Shown one piece after another: positions 23,723 through 34,025 of a DNA stretch of 64,000 nucleotides. The notes beneath the pieces are model-generated. The model worked only from the letters and a program-made list of their open reading frames with translations. It searched no databases and was not told the DNA's origin. Position 1 is the stretch's first letter. Each line of letters starts with the position of its first letter. Location: the NCBI GenBank assembly GCA_014529385.2, contig CM043945.1, positions 2,319,312 through 2,383,311 of the forward strand, written 5' to 3'. Both the position numbers and the translations under genes were made by a program. The stretch comes from Adiantum capillus-veneris. Its lineage: Eukaryota; Streptophyta; Polypodiopsida; Polypodiales; Pteridaceae.

Positions 23723-25799
23723 AATGGAGCAAAATGTGGGCACAAGTGGTATGAAGAAGCCAAAGAATAACATATGCTCACAACATATGCGGCCGATATA
23801 TGGAGTGGCAATGTAAATTTTGTCACACAACAAAATCTGGCGGTGCACCACGTATTAGGGATCATTTTCTGGGTAGCGCTAAATACAATTGTAGAAAATG
23901 TGAACATTCTCAGGCACCTGCAGTTGCAAAGCGTTTGAGAGAAGAGCTCGCCAAAAAGGGTGGCAAGAGACGACAGATATATAGCTCTGTGCCTTCGAAT
24001 CAAGAGTTCCCAGAGCCAAATATTAACTCCGTAGATCCTGTAGTGATGCCAACTAACCTTGGAGAACAACCTGTGCAAGGAGAGGAAATTCCAAGCAGTG
24101 TTCCTTTTAAACGTCACAATGAAGGTGGACTTTGTCAAATGCGTCAAAAATCATTACATCAAAGCTTTCGAGTGAAGTCTCTAGAAGAAGCACAAACAAC
24201 ACTCGCCAAAGAAATATTCTTTACTGGAAGTGCTTTGGTCATGATAGACAACAATCATTGGAAGGCTGCTTGGAAGAAAATCGGTGAGTTTGGTCCAGGA
24301 TTTTCAGCTCCTTATCACACGATAAGAAATGTTTTCTTGGACAAATGTTACATCGAAGTCAAAGAGCGTGTTGGCAAAATAATACTTGGGAATATTTCGC
24401 TTTCAGGATGTACGATTGTGAGTGATGACTGGTCAAATGTTCAGAGAAGACCGTTGATCAATGTAATGCTGGTTTGTCCAAGGGGAGAAACGTTTATAAA
24501 GGCGATTGATAGTTCTGGTGCAATTAAAAGTGGCAAATACATTTCTGAGGTCTTGATTGATGCAATTAAAGAAATTGGTGCTGAACATGTCATTCAAATT
24601 GTGATGGACAACGCAAAGAATTGTAAAAACGCCAGTAAATTAATAAAGAAGTGCTTTCCACACATTTTTTCCAATGGTTGTAATACGCACAACTTGGTAC
24701 ACTAGCGAAGAAACCACACGGTTCACCAAAATAATTGATACAGCACGTCAGGTTGTGAAATTTATCTTGAAACGACAGAGAGTGTTCGATTTGTATAGGA
24801 TGTGCATGTCAGTGATGCTGAAACTTCCTACTGAAACTCAGTTCTCCACACACTTTTATACCTTGGAATCACTTCTCCGTAATAAATGTGCTGTGATTGA
24901 CAAATTCAATTGCGCGGCCTTTGATGAATGGCAGCTTGAGCAGAAAGAAACAATGAAAGATAAAATTACATGTCTACGTGGCAATGTAAACAAGGTTTTT
25001 TGGTGGAGGAGTGTAATGGATGCATACCATGTAATGATGCCCGTTATGTTCGCGATCCGCAATCTTGATCAAAGGGCGCCAAACTTGGGCAAAGTGTGGA
25101 TGGCATGGTGGTCAGTTCAACAGTCTTGAAAATCCTGAAGAGCTGAAAGAGTCTGTAGTAGAGAAGGAGTGGCGATTACCATTCTCTGGCAAAGAGCGGA
25201 AAATTTTTGCTAAGTATTTTTATGCAAGGTGGAAGAGCACTCATAGTCCACTCCATAGCGTGGCTTAGATGCTCGATCCAGAGTATTGGAATTTAGATCT
25301 GATGTCCAATACAGAGGTGGTAGGCGATTTCTATTACGTGGTCCACACGTTCTACTCCAACGTTTAGGACCGAATTGATTGCATCAAAGATATGAGTGCA
25401 TTTAGATTAAAAGAAGGTCCTTTTGCGAATGATTTTGTACAGGTAATGGCAAAAGAGCAACCTGCATGGAAGTGGTGGATGATGAATGGTGGAGAGCATT
25501 ACTCTACCTTACGTCCTCTTGCAATGAAAATACTCGCACAATGTGTAGCAAATTCAAGTTCAAAGAGAAACTGGAGTATGTACAAGTATGTTCACAGCAC
25601 TATTCGCAACAGACTATTAGCAGACAAAGCAAAGAAATTAGTGTATATGTATTGCAACGAAAAGATACTGAATCACATCGAAAGTGCTGGCTACGAGGAG
25701 GAAATGTCAACCTGGTTGTATGATTGTCAAAACGAAAATGAAGAAGATTTCAATGTTGGTGTATCTCAATGCACTGTAGATGAAATAGAAGAGAATTGA
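23723..25799 (+). pseudogene. hAT transposase (BED finger, DUF659, C-terminal dimerisation)
   Basis: A possible start is ATG 23723, but the BED-finger frame opens only near 23800 (WQCKFCHTTKSGG, then RIRDHFLG and CRKC), so there is a shift in between. The DUF659 region follows (SGCTIVSDDWSN, VQIVMDNAKNCKNA, NGCNTHN). The frame breaks at 24703-24705 and continues in another (TARQVVKFILKRQRVFDLYR), breaks near 25127, and continues with stops near 25266 and 25366. The last block has the hAT dimerisation signature (WWMMNGGEHYSTLRPLAM, SSSKRNWSMYKYVHS, RNRLLADKAKKLVYMYCN), ending at 25799. It would excise and insert the element, but this copy cannot make it. Confidence 0.85.
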
Positions 25800-26014
25800 T
25801 AATAGATGTGGAGGTTGAATTACAAGGAGAACCACAACACTCAGACTTAGAACCAGATAACAACTCAACTGATTCAATATAGCTTGAGAGTAGAATGAGT
25901 AAATGTCAAAAACCATTGTAAAAGAACTTGTATTCAAATGTGTTTTGAGTAATTACAATGCTTCATATTCTCGATAGTACATAGTTTGTCGCGATATTAC
26001 ATAGTTTGTCGATC

Positions 26015-27049
26015 TCAATTGTGTTGCCCTGAAGCAGCATCTTGCTCATCAAACAGATTTCTAATTGTGCTAGGGATATGTGGGCGTGCTTGCTTGGATT
26101 TATATTCGTTTGCCATGCCAAACATAATATATATTCCTTGTAGAATATCTTGTGAACATATTGCGCATCGACTATTGTTTTGCATCAAATAAATAAGACA
26201 AACTAAATGATAATAGTGACCACATGTCAATGTATAGTACCCACTCCATCCATCAAAATTCTTGTAGCAAACTGGACATTGGGAAGATGAGGATGCATCT
26301 GAAGTAGACGAGGGGACCAACTCCGGATGCAAGACAAGGTGGCTGATGTGTGTCCCTTGTACAGGTGTTGGATTCACTCGCTGTGTTAGGGTTTGAACGT
26401 CCTGACTTAAGTGGTGAATGCTTTTCTTCATCCGAACTTGTGAGGGTTGCGGTGTCTGGGTGGCTATAGAAAGACGTGTTATTTTTGCATCTTTCTCTGC
26501 CAATTGTGTTGTGTAAATATCCTTCTCTCTCTTTAACTATAGGTCGGCACCTTCCACTATCAATGCCAGCTCATCTTGGGTGAAAGTGACACAACTCTCC
26601 CTTAAATCATGAGTGGAAACAATTGTCTCCGTTGACGAGAAGTCTACTGGTCGCTGTTGCACAAAGTGAACATATAACATTTTGGCAATATATAGCGCAC
26701 AATTTGCATTGTGCAGGGGATGGCCATAAACCTCCAAATAAATCCTCTCAACGTTATCTTTGATACCATCATGGTTGCACTTCGAAACCTTCCACCTTTC
26801 TTTCTTGATCTCCGCGTCCTCACATGGCCATATTGTCTTGATCATGTCCTTTGTCACTTCTTTATTGATCTCTTTCCACTGCATATGGTTTGGATTTTCC
26901 CACTTTGAGAGTCGACGAGCAGTACGCGTCGCTTGTTGTGCTGACATGTCGTGTGCCAGAGACTTCATGCGCTGAAATGCATTAACAGCCGCTTGTTGTT
27001 GATCATCAGGCAATGATTGGGTGCCAATATCTTGTTCTTGATCAGCCAT
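26015..27049 (-). pseudogene. RING-finger protein with coiled coil, carried in the hAT element; one nonsense codon
   Basis: One frame runs from ATG 27049 to the stop at 26015, broken only by TAG at 26537-26539. The N-terminal two-thirds is hydrophilic and helical with no domain I know (QQQAAVNAFQRMKSLAHDM; WENPNHMQWKEINKEV). After the TAG comes a charged heptad-like segment (KREKDIYTTQLAEKDAKITR), then a C-terminal RING: CPVCYKNF, CGHYYHLVC, CAICSQ. The Cys/His spacing is that of a RING-type E3 ubiquitin ligase, with CGHYYH supplying the central ligands. The nearly intact frame next to a badly decayed transposase suggests younger age, different constraint, or a separate origin. It could be captured host sequence or a native accessory gene of this hAT lineage. 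Apart from the RING, the product is unrecognised. Confidence 0.6.
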
Positions 27050-27339
27050 TTTCTCTTAGATCTGCAGTCAACAGAGTGGAAAATATTCAATATCATTGGC
27101 AAATATATATTCTCACTCATTGGGACACTGCGCGGAATCCACTAAATCAAACCACTTCAAATGCGACTAATTGAACCACAAGGCAAATTTGAAATATTGA
27201 CAGTTAAATGATAAATTTGAAATGATTAAAGATAATTGACTAAAGATAATTGACTCAATTAGGTGAACCACTTCAAACCAGATAATACACTTCAATTTAA
27301 AAAAAAACACTTGATAAGACATGTATATCATAGAAATGT

Positions 27340-27640
27340 TTAAATCGGATAAAATGATGGTGCAAGTTCAACAAGTGGACGTTGCATAGGGTTAGGGTTT
27401 GTCTTTAAATGTTCTTTGAAAAATATCAACACGTCAGAAGCATTCCTTCTTTGGTCCCGCTCTATTAACTTCATCCAACAATCTACTTTAATTCGAATAG
27501 CCCTCATAACATCTTCGTCCGGGTGGTGAAAAACTTCTTCTGGAAAATAAAATTTTCTGGCTGCACTCCAAAAATCTGTCAGCATGTCAAACAGGTAGCC
27601 CAATGCATAAATGTCGCTGGCTTTTGTGTATGCATCTGCG
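27340..27640 (-). pseudogene. Protein-kinase C-terminal lobe fragment in the hAT element
   Basis: Reading from the copia A insertion point (27640) downward gives DAYTKASDIYALGYLFDML, which fits kinase subdomains VIII/IX (S-D-I-Y-x-x-G). A closing segment (CWMKLIERDQRRNASDVLIF) fits subdomain XI, where CW and RxxA/S are conserved. The stop is at 27340-27342. The N-terminal lobe, catalytic loop and DFG would lie across the copia insertion and were not found. The open frame extends into the copia LTR only by chance. It is in the same orientation as, and upstream of, the RING gene, so the two could once have been one transcription unit. Confidence 0.55.
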
Positions 27641-27832
27641 TGTTGGGGTATAAAGCCCAATGTGGTCGCCCAGGTAAGTGGGCGGGCCGCCAGGTATGTA
27701 CACATATTCTTCTGTAAAAACCTAGTAAGAACTCACTATGCTCTACACATTACAGTAGAGCGAGTTCACCATATCGTCGTGCTCTTCTTCTCGCACTCTC
27801 TCTCACGTTGCACTTCCGCTCGTACTCCTTCA
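27641..27832 (+). repeat. 5' LTR of the second copia A copy
   Basis: 192 bases, TG...CA. Shares its first 20 or so bases with the LTR at 7696. It lacks the AC tract. Confidence 0.85.
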
Positions 27833-30519
27833 ACTCGTATCAGAGCTCAGATCGAGGCTCGGGGCAGCACTGCAGGAGGCTAGAGTCACCATCTCAGATT
27901 GGAGTGAAATTTGACAGGCGAACACACGGCCCCAAATCCTGTGGGCCACCGTTCTGAGGTCATCTCAGCCACCGTTCGGCTTTGACAAAGGTCTGCGCTT
28001 GCCATTTTCGACTACGTGGTCTCGGCGGGTGCAGATCCGACTCTGCAAATTTGGGGTTTTCGGCCTACGACTACAGGTGCTGAGGATATCGACACTCCCA
28101 GAGTGTTGATTTGTGGTTGTCTACACATCGAAGGACGGCCCACAATTCTTGGAGGCGTGTCACATACGACACGTGCGCATCTACACACAGACTGTAGGCG
28201 ACATCCACTAGTTCATCAGGTAGCTTGTGTTTGTTGCTTGATATTCGAGATTTCATCCTGACATTGCAGGTACTTCCACATGGGATGTATTGTCAGAGAT
28301 GATGTATGTTTGTTGAGGGTTTGCTGGCTGTGAGTCACGAAGCAAACAACCGCCGCAGCGGTTACAGCATACAGTGGGAAATTTGTGGATGTATGACTTT
28401 GTGGGAAGTCTATGTACTGTCAGATTTACTGTAGCCTTTGTTGAGGGTCGAGTGAGGTTTTATTGAGCTGGGGGATTCTGGAATGTTGAGATCCTTTCGG
28501 TGATAGAGGTCTTGGAGCGATCCCTCGAGCAGCCTTAGATAGGCAGCTAGGATGTATTGACTGTGAGTTAGACAGTTGGGATTGCATCTTTGCTTTACTG
28601 CCGTTGAGGCATTGTCGCAGTCTATGCTTACAGGACAGTGACAGGACAATCAGAGACAGTACATGTGTAGGACAGGTTTACCCACAGCTTACAGTGTCAG
28701 AGAGACAGTGGTTTTTTGAGCTGTTTTTTGGTCTGTTTTTAGTACACCAGAGCCATTTTACAAAGGAGACTCTGCCAAAATTTCTGCAGAATCTGAAGCT
28801 TTCTTGGTTCATTTGACAGGTTGATATTGGTTCAGAGGTCAGTTTACAGGGGAAACTCTGCCGAATTTTTCCCAGAAAAGTAAACTACTGTGAAGCATAG
28901 CTATGGCTAGATCACAAGACACTGCTCTTTACAATATCAAGAAGCTAGATGGAACCAATTTCCTATTGTGGAAGAAGCAGATTTGGCACATGTTGGTACA
29001 AAAGAAGCAGATAAAACCTATAAAGCTCAAGGGGATAAAACCAGAAGATATGGACGAAGATGAATGGAGCGAAATGGATGAATTGGCACTTTCTACGATT
29101 ATGCTGACTTTGGCAGAAAGCGTTTACTTCAATGTAGCAGACGAGATGTCGGCTTATCAAGCATGGTTAAAGCTGAGTGATCTTTATGAGAAGCTGAGTG
29201 ATCTTTATGAGAAGCAGAGTGCAGCTTCACAGGTATACTGGCTTAAGAAGCTTGTTGACTTGAAGATAAAAGAAGGGACACCTATGTCCAATCATCTGAA
29301 TGAATTCAACACAATCTACAGTCAGTTGTCAGCTCAAGGTGTCAAGTTTGATGAACATGTTAGAGCTATGTTCCTGTTGATCACATTGCCGAAAAGTTGG
29401 GACACTTTTCGCACAGCTTTGAGTAATTCTGCACCTCCAGATGGTTTGAACATAGCAGGTGTAGAAGGAAGTCTGCTTACTGGAGAAACCAATAGAAAGA
29501 CAATGGACAAAGGCAAAGGAACAGCCTTAGTTGTCAGGGGAAGGACCAAAGAAAAGTACAAAGGTGGAAAGAGGAATCAGTCTCGTAGCAAGTCCCGCAG
29601 TGCTAAAGGCAAGAGTGACATAGAATGCTACCATTGTGGCAAGAAGGGTCACATGAAAAGAGACTGCAGAGAATGGAAAGTAGAAAAAGGCAAAGAGAAA
29701 GCTGAAGACCATGGTGAGAAGAACAAGTCCTCAGTGAAGATTCAAGAAATAAATGTGAGAAACACTGTTGCAGAGGATGACAGTCCAGTGTCAGGAGATA
29801 TCTACTTCTTGAAGAATACAATGGACTCAGCTCTTCTTACAGCATCTGATGGAAATGCACTGAGTGACTGGATTATAGACTCAGGGGCATCACTTCATGT
29901 GTCTCCAAACAAGGAGTGGTTTACCTCTTATGTGCCCACTAAAGATCATGTTCGGCTAGGCAATGGGCAGACATGTGAGATCTTAGGTGTTGGAGATGTT
30001 CAATTGAAGTTTCAGAATGGCTCTTCTTTCACGCTGAAGAATGTGAGACAGGTTCCCGCAATTACAAAGAGCTTGATCAACACAGGTTTACTTGATGATG
30101 CTGGCTACGTCACCACTTTTGGACAAAACATGTGGAAGATATTCAAGGGTTCTATGACAGTAGCACATGGAGTAAAGTCTGGAGGACTTTACATGATTTA
30201 TGTATCAAATGTCTCTAAAAATGTAATCAATGTAACCGAGCAGCCGAACGTTTCTTTGTGGCATAGCCGGTTAGGACATATGTCCAAGAAGGGAATGGAA
30301 ATCTTGTCTCGTTCTGGTTATTTTCCTGGCTTTTCATTTAATGATTTTGAATTCTGTGAACATTGTCTGTATGGTAAGCAAACACAGCAGCCACATAAGC
30401 ATAGAAGCAGTAGAAGAGATACACAGTTGGCACTTGTTCATGGTGATTTGTGTGGACCTATGCCTAACCTATCTCTAGGGGGAGCTTATTACTTTATGAC
30501 ATTTATAGATGATTACTCG
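27641..30519 (+). mobile_element. Copia A, second copy, 3' half missing
   Basis: The 5' LTR (27641-27832) begins TGTTGGGGTATAAAGCCCAATG and ends CCTTCA. The priming site is TCGTATCAGAGC (27835-27846). The leader resembles copia A at 7921-8958. The coding region is open until about 30519, where sequence homologous to integrase stops abruptly and unrelated sequence begins. No family A 3' LTR is seen in the window, so no target duplication can be matched. Confidence 0.88.
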
Positions 30520-30594
30520 AAAACCGACCTCTTCATGATACAAGATAGAGTGGATTACTACAAAAGTAATGGACCTTGTAGCGTGGTTTTTTAA
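28903..30594 (+). pseudogene. Copia A gag-protease-integrase, open frame truncated in integrase
   Basis: The ATG at 28903 opens 563 codons, of which about 539 belong to the element. Order: Gag with UBN2-type region (residues about 10-220), zinc knuckle CYHCGKKGHMKRDC starting near residue 242, aspartic protease DSGAS near residue 326, GAG-pre-integrase LWHSRLGHMSKKG, CEHCLYGKQ, and the first integrase Asp in VHGDLCGP (most relatives have HSD). The homology ends at FIDDYS (30518) and the last 25 codons are unrelated. A 21-base tandem duplication at 29170-29211 repeats KLSDLYE. No stops are seen, so this copy is the least decayed Gag of the family here, but it lacks RT and RNase H. Confidence 0.88.
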
Positions 30595-30834
30595 AAACTA
30601 GTTGAGATAGATGGTGGATTTTTGCTTCTCTCTATGTTTCAATGAAGCTTTTTTGGATAGGTGGTGGAACTTTCTCCTCTCTATGATTCAATAGAAACAA
30701 GATACAATAACTCATAGACCATTCTCCTCTCTATGATCTGGAGACAAGATTCAATAAGTGGGGAACCTTATATATTAGTCGCTTAGCCATTCTATTAGAC
30801 ATTATAGTTTGAAAAAGTGGTGTATCTTGTAGTC
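30520..30834. other. Unassigned sequence at a rearrangement joint
   Basis: AT-rich with repeated CTCTCTATG phrases; no coding content is recognised. It joins the truncated copia A to an inverted copia B fragment. Confidence 0.5.
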
Positions 30835-31075
30835 AATCAACTTGGCACATAAGCCAAGCTGATCTCTCCTGCTCAGAACCTCTCCCTGACATAGTGGTAA
30901 TGCACCTCAATGTGCCAATGCGCTCTGAATGTTAGTGTAGATAGTGTTGGCAGTGTCCTGTCCAACACCCAAATCAGCCATAAGGCGTTTGAGCCATACA
31001 CACTCAATCATAGCTGTGAAGACTGCCTTGTACTCAGCCTCACAACTCGAACTGGCCACAAAGGTGGAATTTACA
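30835..31075 (-). pseudogene. Copia B RNase H fragment, inverted
   Basis: The reverse complement matches 47460-47710 of the copia B copy (SSCEAEY region through to the phrase GAGATCAGCTTGGCTTATGTG), with an internal loss of about 35 bases. Its end lies at the position where the direct-orientation fragment at 31216 takes up the homology. Confidence 0.85.
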
Positions 31076-31215
31076 GTCTATGTGTTTTAAGGAAGCATAC
31101 CTTGGACAAATGGTGGACCTTACTTCTCTTCAAGCTTGGAGAAGTTATGGAATTTACTCTCTGTTTGTTTTAAGGAAGCATAGCTTGGACAAGTGGTGGA
31201 CCTTGCTTATCTTCG
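31066..31215. repeat. Imperfect tandem repeat at the inversion joint, unit about 83 bases
   Basis: The phrases TTTTAAGGAAGCATA and TGGTGGACCTT occur in both copies, beginning near 31066 and 31149. Confidence 0.7.
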
Positions 31216-31461
31216 ACAACCTTGTAGATCTTTTCACAAAGGGATTGTCTCGTGAGAAGCTTGAAGCTTTCCACAAAGCTTTGGGCTTACTCCCCTTTGT
31301 GGACGGATCATGTCCTCAGGGCATGGCACTTCCCTTTACTCATGTGCCAGCTCTCGTTCACCGCATCACTCCATGGGGGATTTGTTACCATATACATGTG
31401 CCTTGAGCTTCCTTCGTCTTCTCCAAGTTGTGTGTGTTTCTCTGCAACCCTAATTCCAACA
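31216..31461 (+). mobile_element. Copia B 3' end with internally deleted LTR
   Basis: Matches 47720-48113: the RNase H C-terminus (NLVDLFTKGLSREKLEAF), the purine tract, then an LTR of only 79 bases (31383-31461). That LTR keeps the first 18 and last 61 or so bases and has lost the middle at a TGTG microhomology. Confidence 0.88.
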
Positions 31462-31880
31462 AAAGCACTCCTAGATGATGTGTATGGACAAGTTGTAGTT
31501 GTAAAGGATCACATACCATCTCTTGAGGATGTTATAAACTCTTTACAAGAAAGAAGATAAAAGGCACCCGAGGAACTCTCAACATTGGATAAGGAAGACA
31601 AGCAATAATATAACAGCTCAACCTTGGGAAAAAACGGAGTCAAAGTTGGTATGGAGACCAAAAAAGGTTGTGCCAGAGAACACAAAGGTGGAAAACAGAG
31701 TCTTCAATACCAGACAACAGAGTGATTCCAGACAATCAAGGACAGTGAAACAGATCTGGATTCCAAAGAAGTTCATGACGGCACAAAGCTATAGCAAGCA
31801 AATTTGGATCCCAAGGATTTGTAAACAGGAACTCCCTTCAGTACAATCCAAGGAAACTCCTAGGTATTTCAAGCAGTGAT
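31462..31880 (+). other. Possible copia Gag C-terminal remnant
   Basis: Reads VWRPKKVVPENTKVENRVF and twice KQIWIPK/QIWIPR, a Trp-x-Pro-Lys repeat like that between Gag and protease in some large plant copia elements. This is a weak, pattern-level match. No other domain is present. Confidence 0.3.
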
Positions 31881-32470
31881 GTCTTTGATGTAGACACTGC
31901 TTTCACTAATCTGTTGTATGCGATCAGCTGCACATGATGAGATTGCCAAAATACATTATCTACGAATGGCATGCATAATACATTTCTTTTGAGCTGGCGT
32001 CATATTTGCACTGGACAATACAAAAACAACATATCAAATACAAATTCATGGTTGCGAATGATACTACCACTCTCACACTATCTCAGGTAAACTCTTAATC
32101 ACCACATGAAGACTTTAACAAATGTTATGGAAATATTGATAAAAATTGAATATATTCTTCACTTAAAATTGCAATCTGTTACACGTGTAAAAAGCAGTTC
32201 AAACAAATGGTTTATAAGAACTTAATTCAGATCAAACAATACATGTTAACGATCTTTAACATTTTAGCATATATTGAATTTTTAACTTATATTTTTCTCC
32301 ATGCGCACATACTAATTCAAACAAAGCACATACCGACTTAAAATCTTCAAAAACATTTAAAACATTGGAAGTATACAAATTGTGTTCACACACTTTTTTA
32401 CATAGAATTTATGTAAATGTAGCAATCAAAATCAAAGAATTCATACATTTTGTGTATGAAATACTCTTCA
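31881..32470. other. hAT right interior, no gene seen
   Basis: AT-rich; no supported ORF. A minus-strand stretch near 31862-31990 has a faint resemblance to a kinase catalytic-loop region but is too poor to call. Confidence 0.4.
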
Positions 32471-32472
32471 CA

Positions 32473-32847
32473 GCCATGTTACCGACGAAGTATTTTATAT
32501 ACTTAATACTTAAAAAATTAACTGCACATGCACATACAAATTATATGAAGTTCGTACAGCCGGGTTAACGACTTGAACGCCACATTTATGCAAAAACATA
32601 TGCTTCTAACAAATGACACTCTATTAGCCGCGTTACCGACCGAGTGCCGCCTGAATCTAAGAAACAACAATAGTCTACATACGAACATCATTAGCCGCGT
32701 TATCGACCGATGCCCATATGTTTTTTGGGAAAGGGGAAGGGAAGTTGACTTACCATAAGGATACTAGATTCGCCGTGTTACCAACGTAGTACCCAGACAA
32801 TAAGACAATACTTACCACAAGGACACCATCTTCCCCGCGTCACCGAG
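32473..32847. repeat. Right subterminal repeat array of the hAT element, six copies
   Basis: The motif GCCGCGTTACCGAC or a close variant starts at about 32473, 32559, 32627, 32694, 32772 and 32834, with 62-86 base spacing. Each is followed by a variable AG/CC-rich tail. The repetition near a hAT end suggests transposase-binding repeats; this is inference. Confidence 0.65.
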
Positions 32848-32964
32848 GTGATGCCCCCGTGATAAGCATTGTTCCGTAGAACAGCTTACACACACACTCC
32901 CATTGTGTGGTAAGGTACCTTATTACTGCCGCGCACTATGACAAAAGGCACACTACCACACAAT

Positions 32965-32965
<1 letters not shown>

Positions 32966-33019
<54 letters not shown>
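32966..33019. repeat. Microsatellite (AC)27
   Basis: Flanked by two related segments of about 65 bases (near 32899-32961 and 33020-33090) that share GTGTGGT(A/C)AGGTAC and CGCACT. Confidence 0.9.
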
Positions 33020-33022
<3 letters not shown>

Positions 33023-33143
33023 CCGGATCGTGTGGTCAGGTACTCTGCTGCTGCCGTGCACTGCGACACAAAGCACGCTCCCACACCACCCCCTCTCTCC
33101 CTCTCTCCTCTCTCCTCTCGACGTACCTGCAAAGGTGGCGCAA

Positions 33144-33146
<3 letters not shown>

Positions 33147-33227
<81 letters not shown>
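33147..33227. repeat. Microsatellite (CT)40
   Basis: Uninterrupted CT repeat in the hAT right subterminal region. Confidence 0.97.
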
Positions 33228-33229
<2 letters not shown>

Positions 33230-33254
33230 AAGACGAAAGCGCTAATACACCCAG

Positions 33255-33352
33255 CGGGCCCGATCGGGCCCGTGTATACATAACGCTAATATCCCGCCGG
33301 GCTTTTCTGTTTCCCCAGCGGGCCCGCCGGGGAAACAGAAAAGCCTAGCGGG
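33255..33352. promoter_or_regulatory. Palindrome and long hairpin near the hAT right end
   Basis: 33255-33272 is a perfect 18-base palindrome (CGGGCCCGATCGGGCCCG). 33293-33316 and 33329-33352 form a 24-base stem with two mismatches around a 12-base loop that is itself GGGCCC-rich. The same GC motif recurs at the left end of the element. Confidence 0.8.
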
Positions 33353-33483
33353 AATTTTGTGGGTTTGCAAGTCACTCTAAACCGGTTTCTGTGTGATCAT
33401 GTTTGTTGTGACCGTGTAAATGTGTCAATAAGACCTTGTGATCACACAAAATTTGATGTAATTACGTAAATATTAAATCCCTG

Positions 33484-33670
33484 AATGCATGAGTCAAATA
33501 AGAAAAAGAAAGGAAAAAAAAAATGTAGGCTTGAATGGTTACATAAGTTCAATTTTTTCAAACATGTTGTGTGTGGTCAGAGAGACTACATGAAGTGCTT
33601 ATGGTTGTGTGAGACGTATAACCAGAAGGTCCATGGGGTAAGGGAAAAGATTGTAAAACTATGCAAATAA
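33484..33670 (+). pseudogene. ORF fragment interrupted by the hAT insertion, right part
   Basis: The open frame runs to a stop at 33668-33670; it is basic at first (ESNKKKKGKKKCRLEWLHKF) and then Cys-rich. It joins in frame with 22445-22508 once the hAT element and one duplication are removed. Product unknown. Confidence 0.35.
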
Positions 33671-33793
33671 GTGCTATTTGTAAGCATATAAAATCTCTAG
33701 AGCATAGATGCGCAACATTGAAATTTCTCCACGAAGTTGGGATAAAGATGGAAGATCATTTCTGATAAAGTTCAAAAGAGGGTAATCACATGC

Positions 33794-34025
33794 ATGAAGT
33801 TAATGTACATTGCAAAAGAGGATTTTGCATGCAGAAAGTATTTCTTTGACTCTCATTTGAATACAAAGGAATGCAAGAAAGGAGACCTAGTTCTAGTGTT
33901 TTTTTTAAAGCAAGCATATAGCACAAGCTTGGGCACTCCAAGCAAGAAATCAATAGCAAGACACAAACAAAAACTAAAAAAATCACTAAAGTTTACGAGA
34001 GAGTATAGTCGACGAAGGTCACATA
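33794..34025 (+). other. ORF-like remnant up to the gypsy insertion
   Basis: Reads EDFACRKYFFDSHLNTKECKKGDLVLVF in one frame, a little like the region after integrase in gypsy elements (F-x-x-GDLVL). The gypsy element at 34026 follows the ACATA at 34021-34025. Low confidence in identity. Confidence 0.25.

Larger units (their letters stand above)
22509..33483 (+). mobile_element. hAT-superfamily DNA transposon with RING and kinase cargo
   Basis: The left end begins CAGGGATTT and the right end is its reverse complement (AAATCCCTG). The 8-base duplication AATGCATG flanks both (22501-22508, 33484-33491), exactly the hAT signature. Inside, on the plus strand, is a decayed BED/DUF659-type hAT transposase (23723-25799). 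On the minus strand are a RING-finger gene (26015-27049) and a kinase C-terminal piece (27340-27640). Both ends carry GC-rich palindromic subterminal repeats built on GGGCCCGCCGGGC (22674-22766 and 33250-33352). Copia A, copia B and other retroelement fragments (27641 to about 31880) were added later. At nearly 11 kb it is much larger than a typical hAT element because of cargo and nesting. Confidence 0.85.

Noticed and set aside
23710-24147. 145-codon minus-strand frame opposite the hAT transposase
   Set aside because: Shadow of the BED-finger reading frame on the plus strand.
31862-31990. Kinase catalytic-loop region on the minus strand, as the missing half of the kinase fragment
   Set aside because: The resemblance is limited to a few residues, key ones differ, and a stop follows; no DFG is found.
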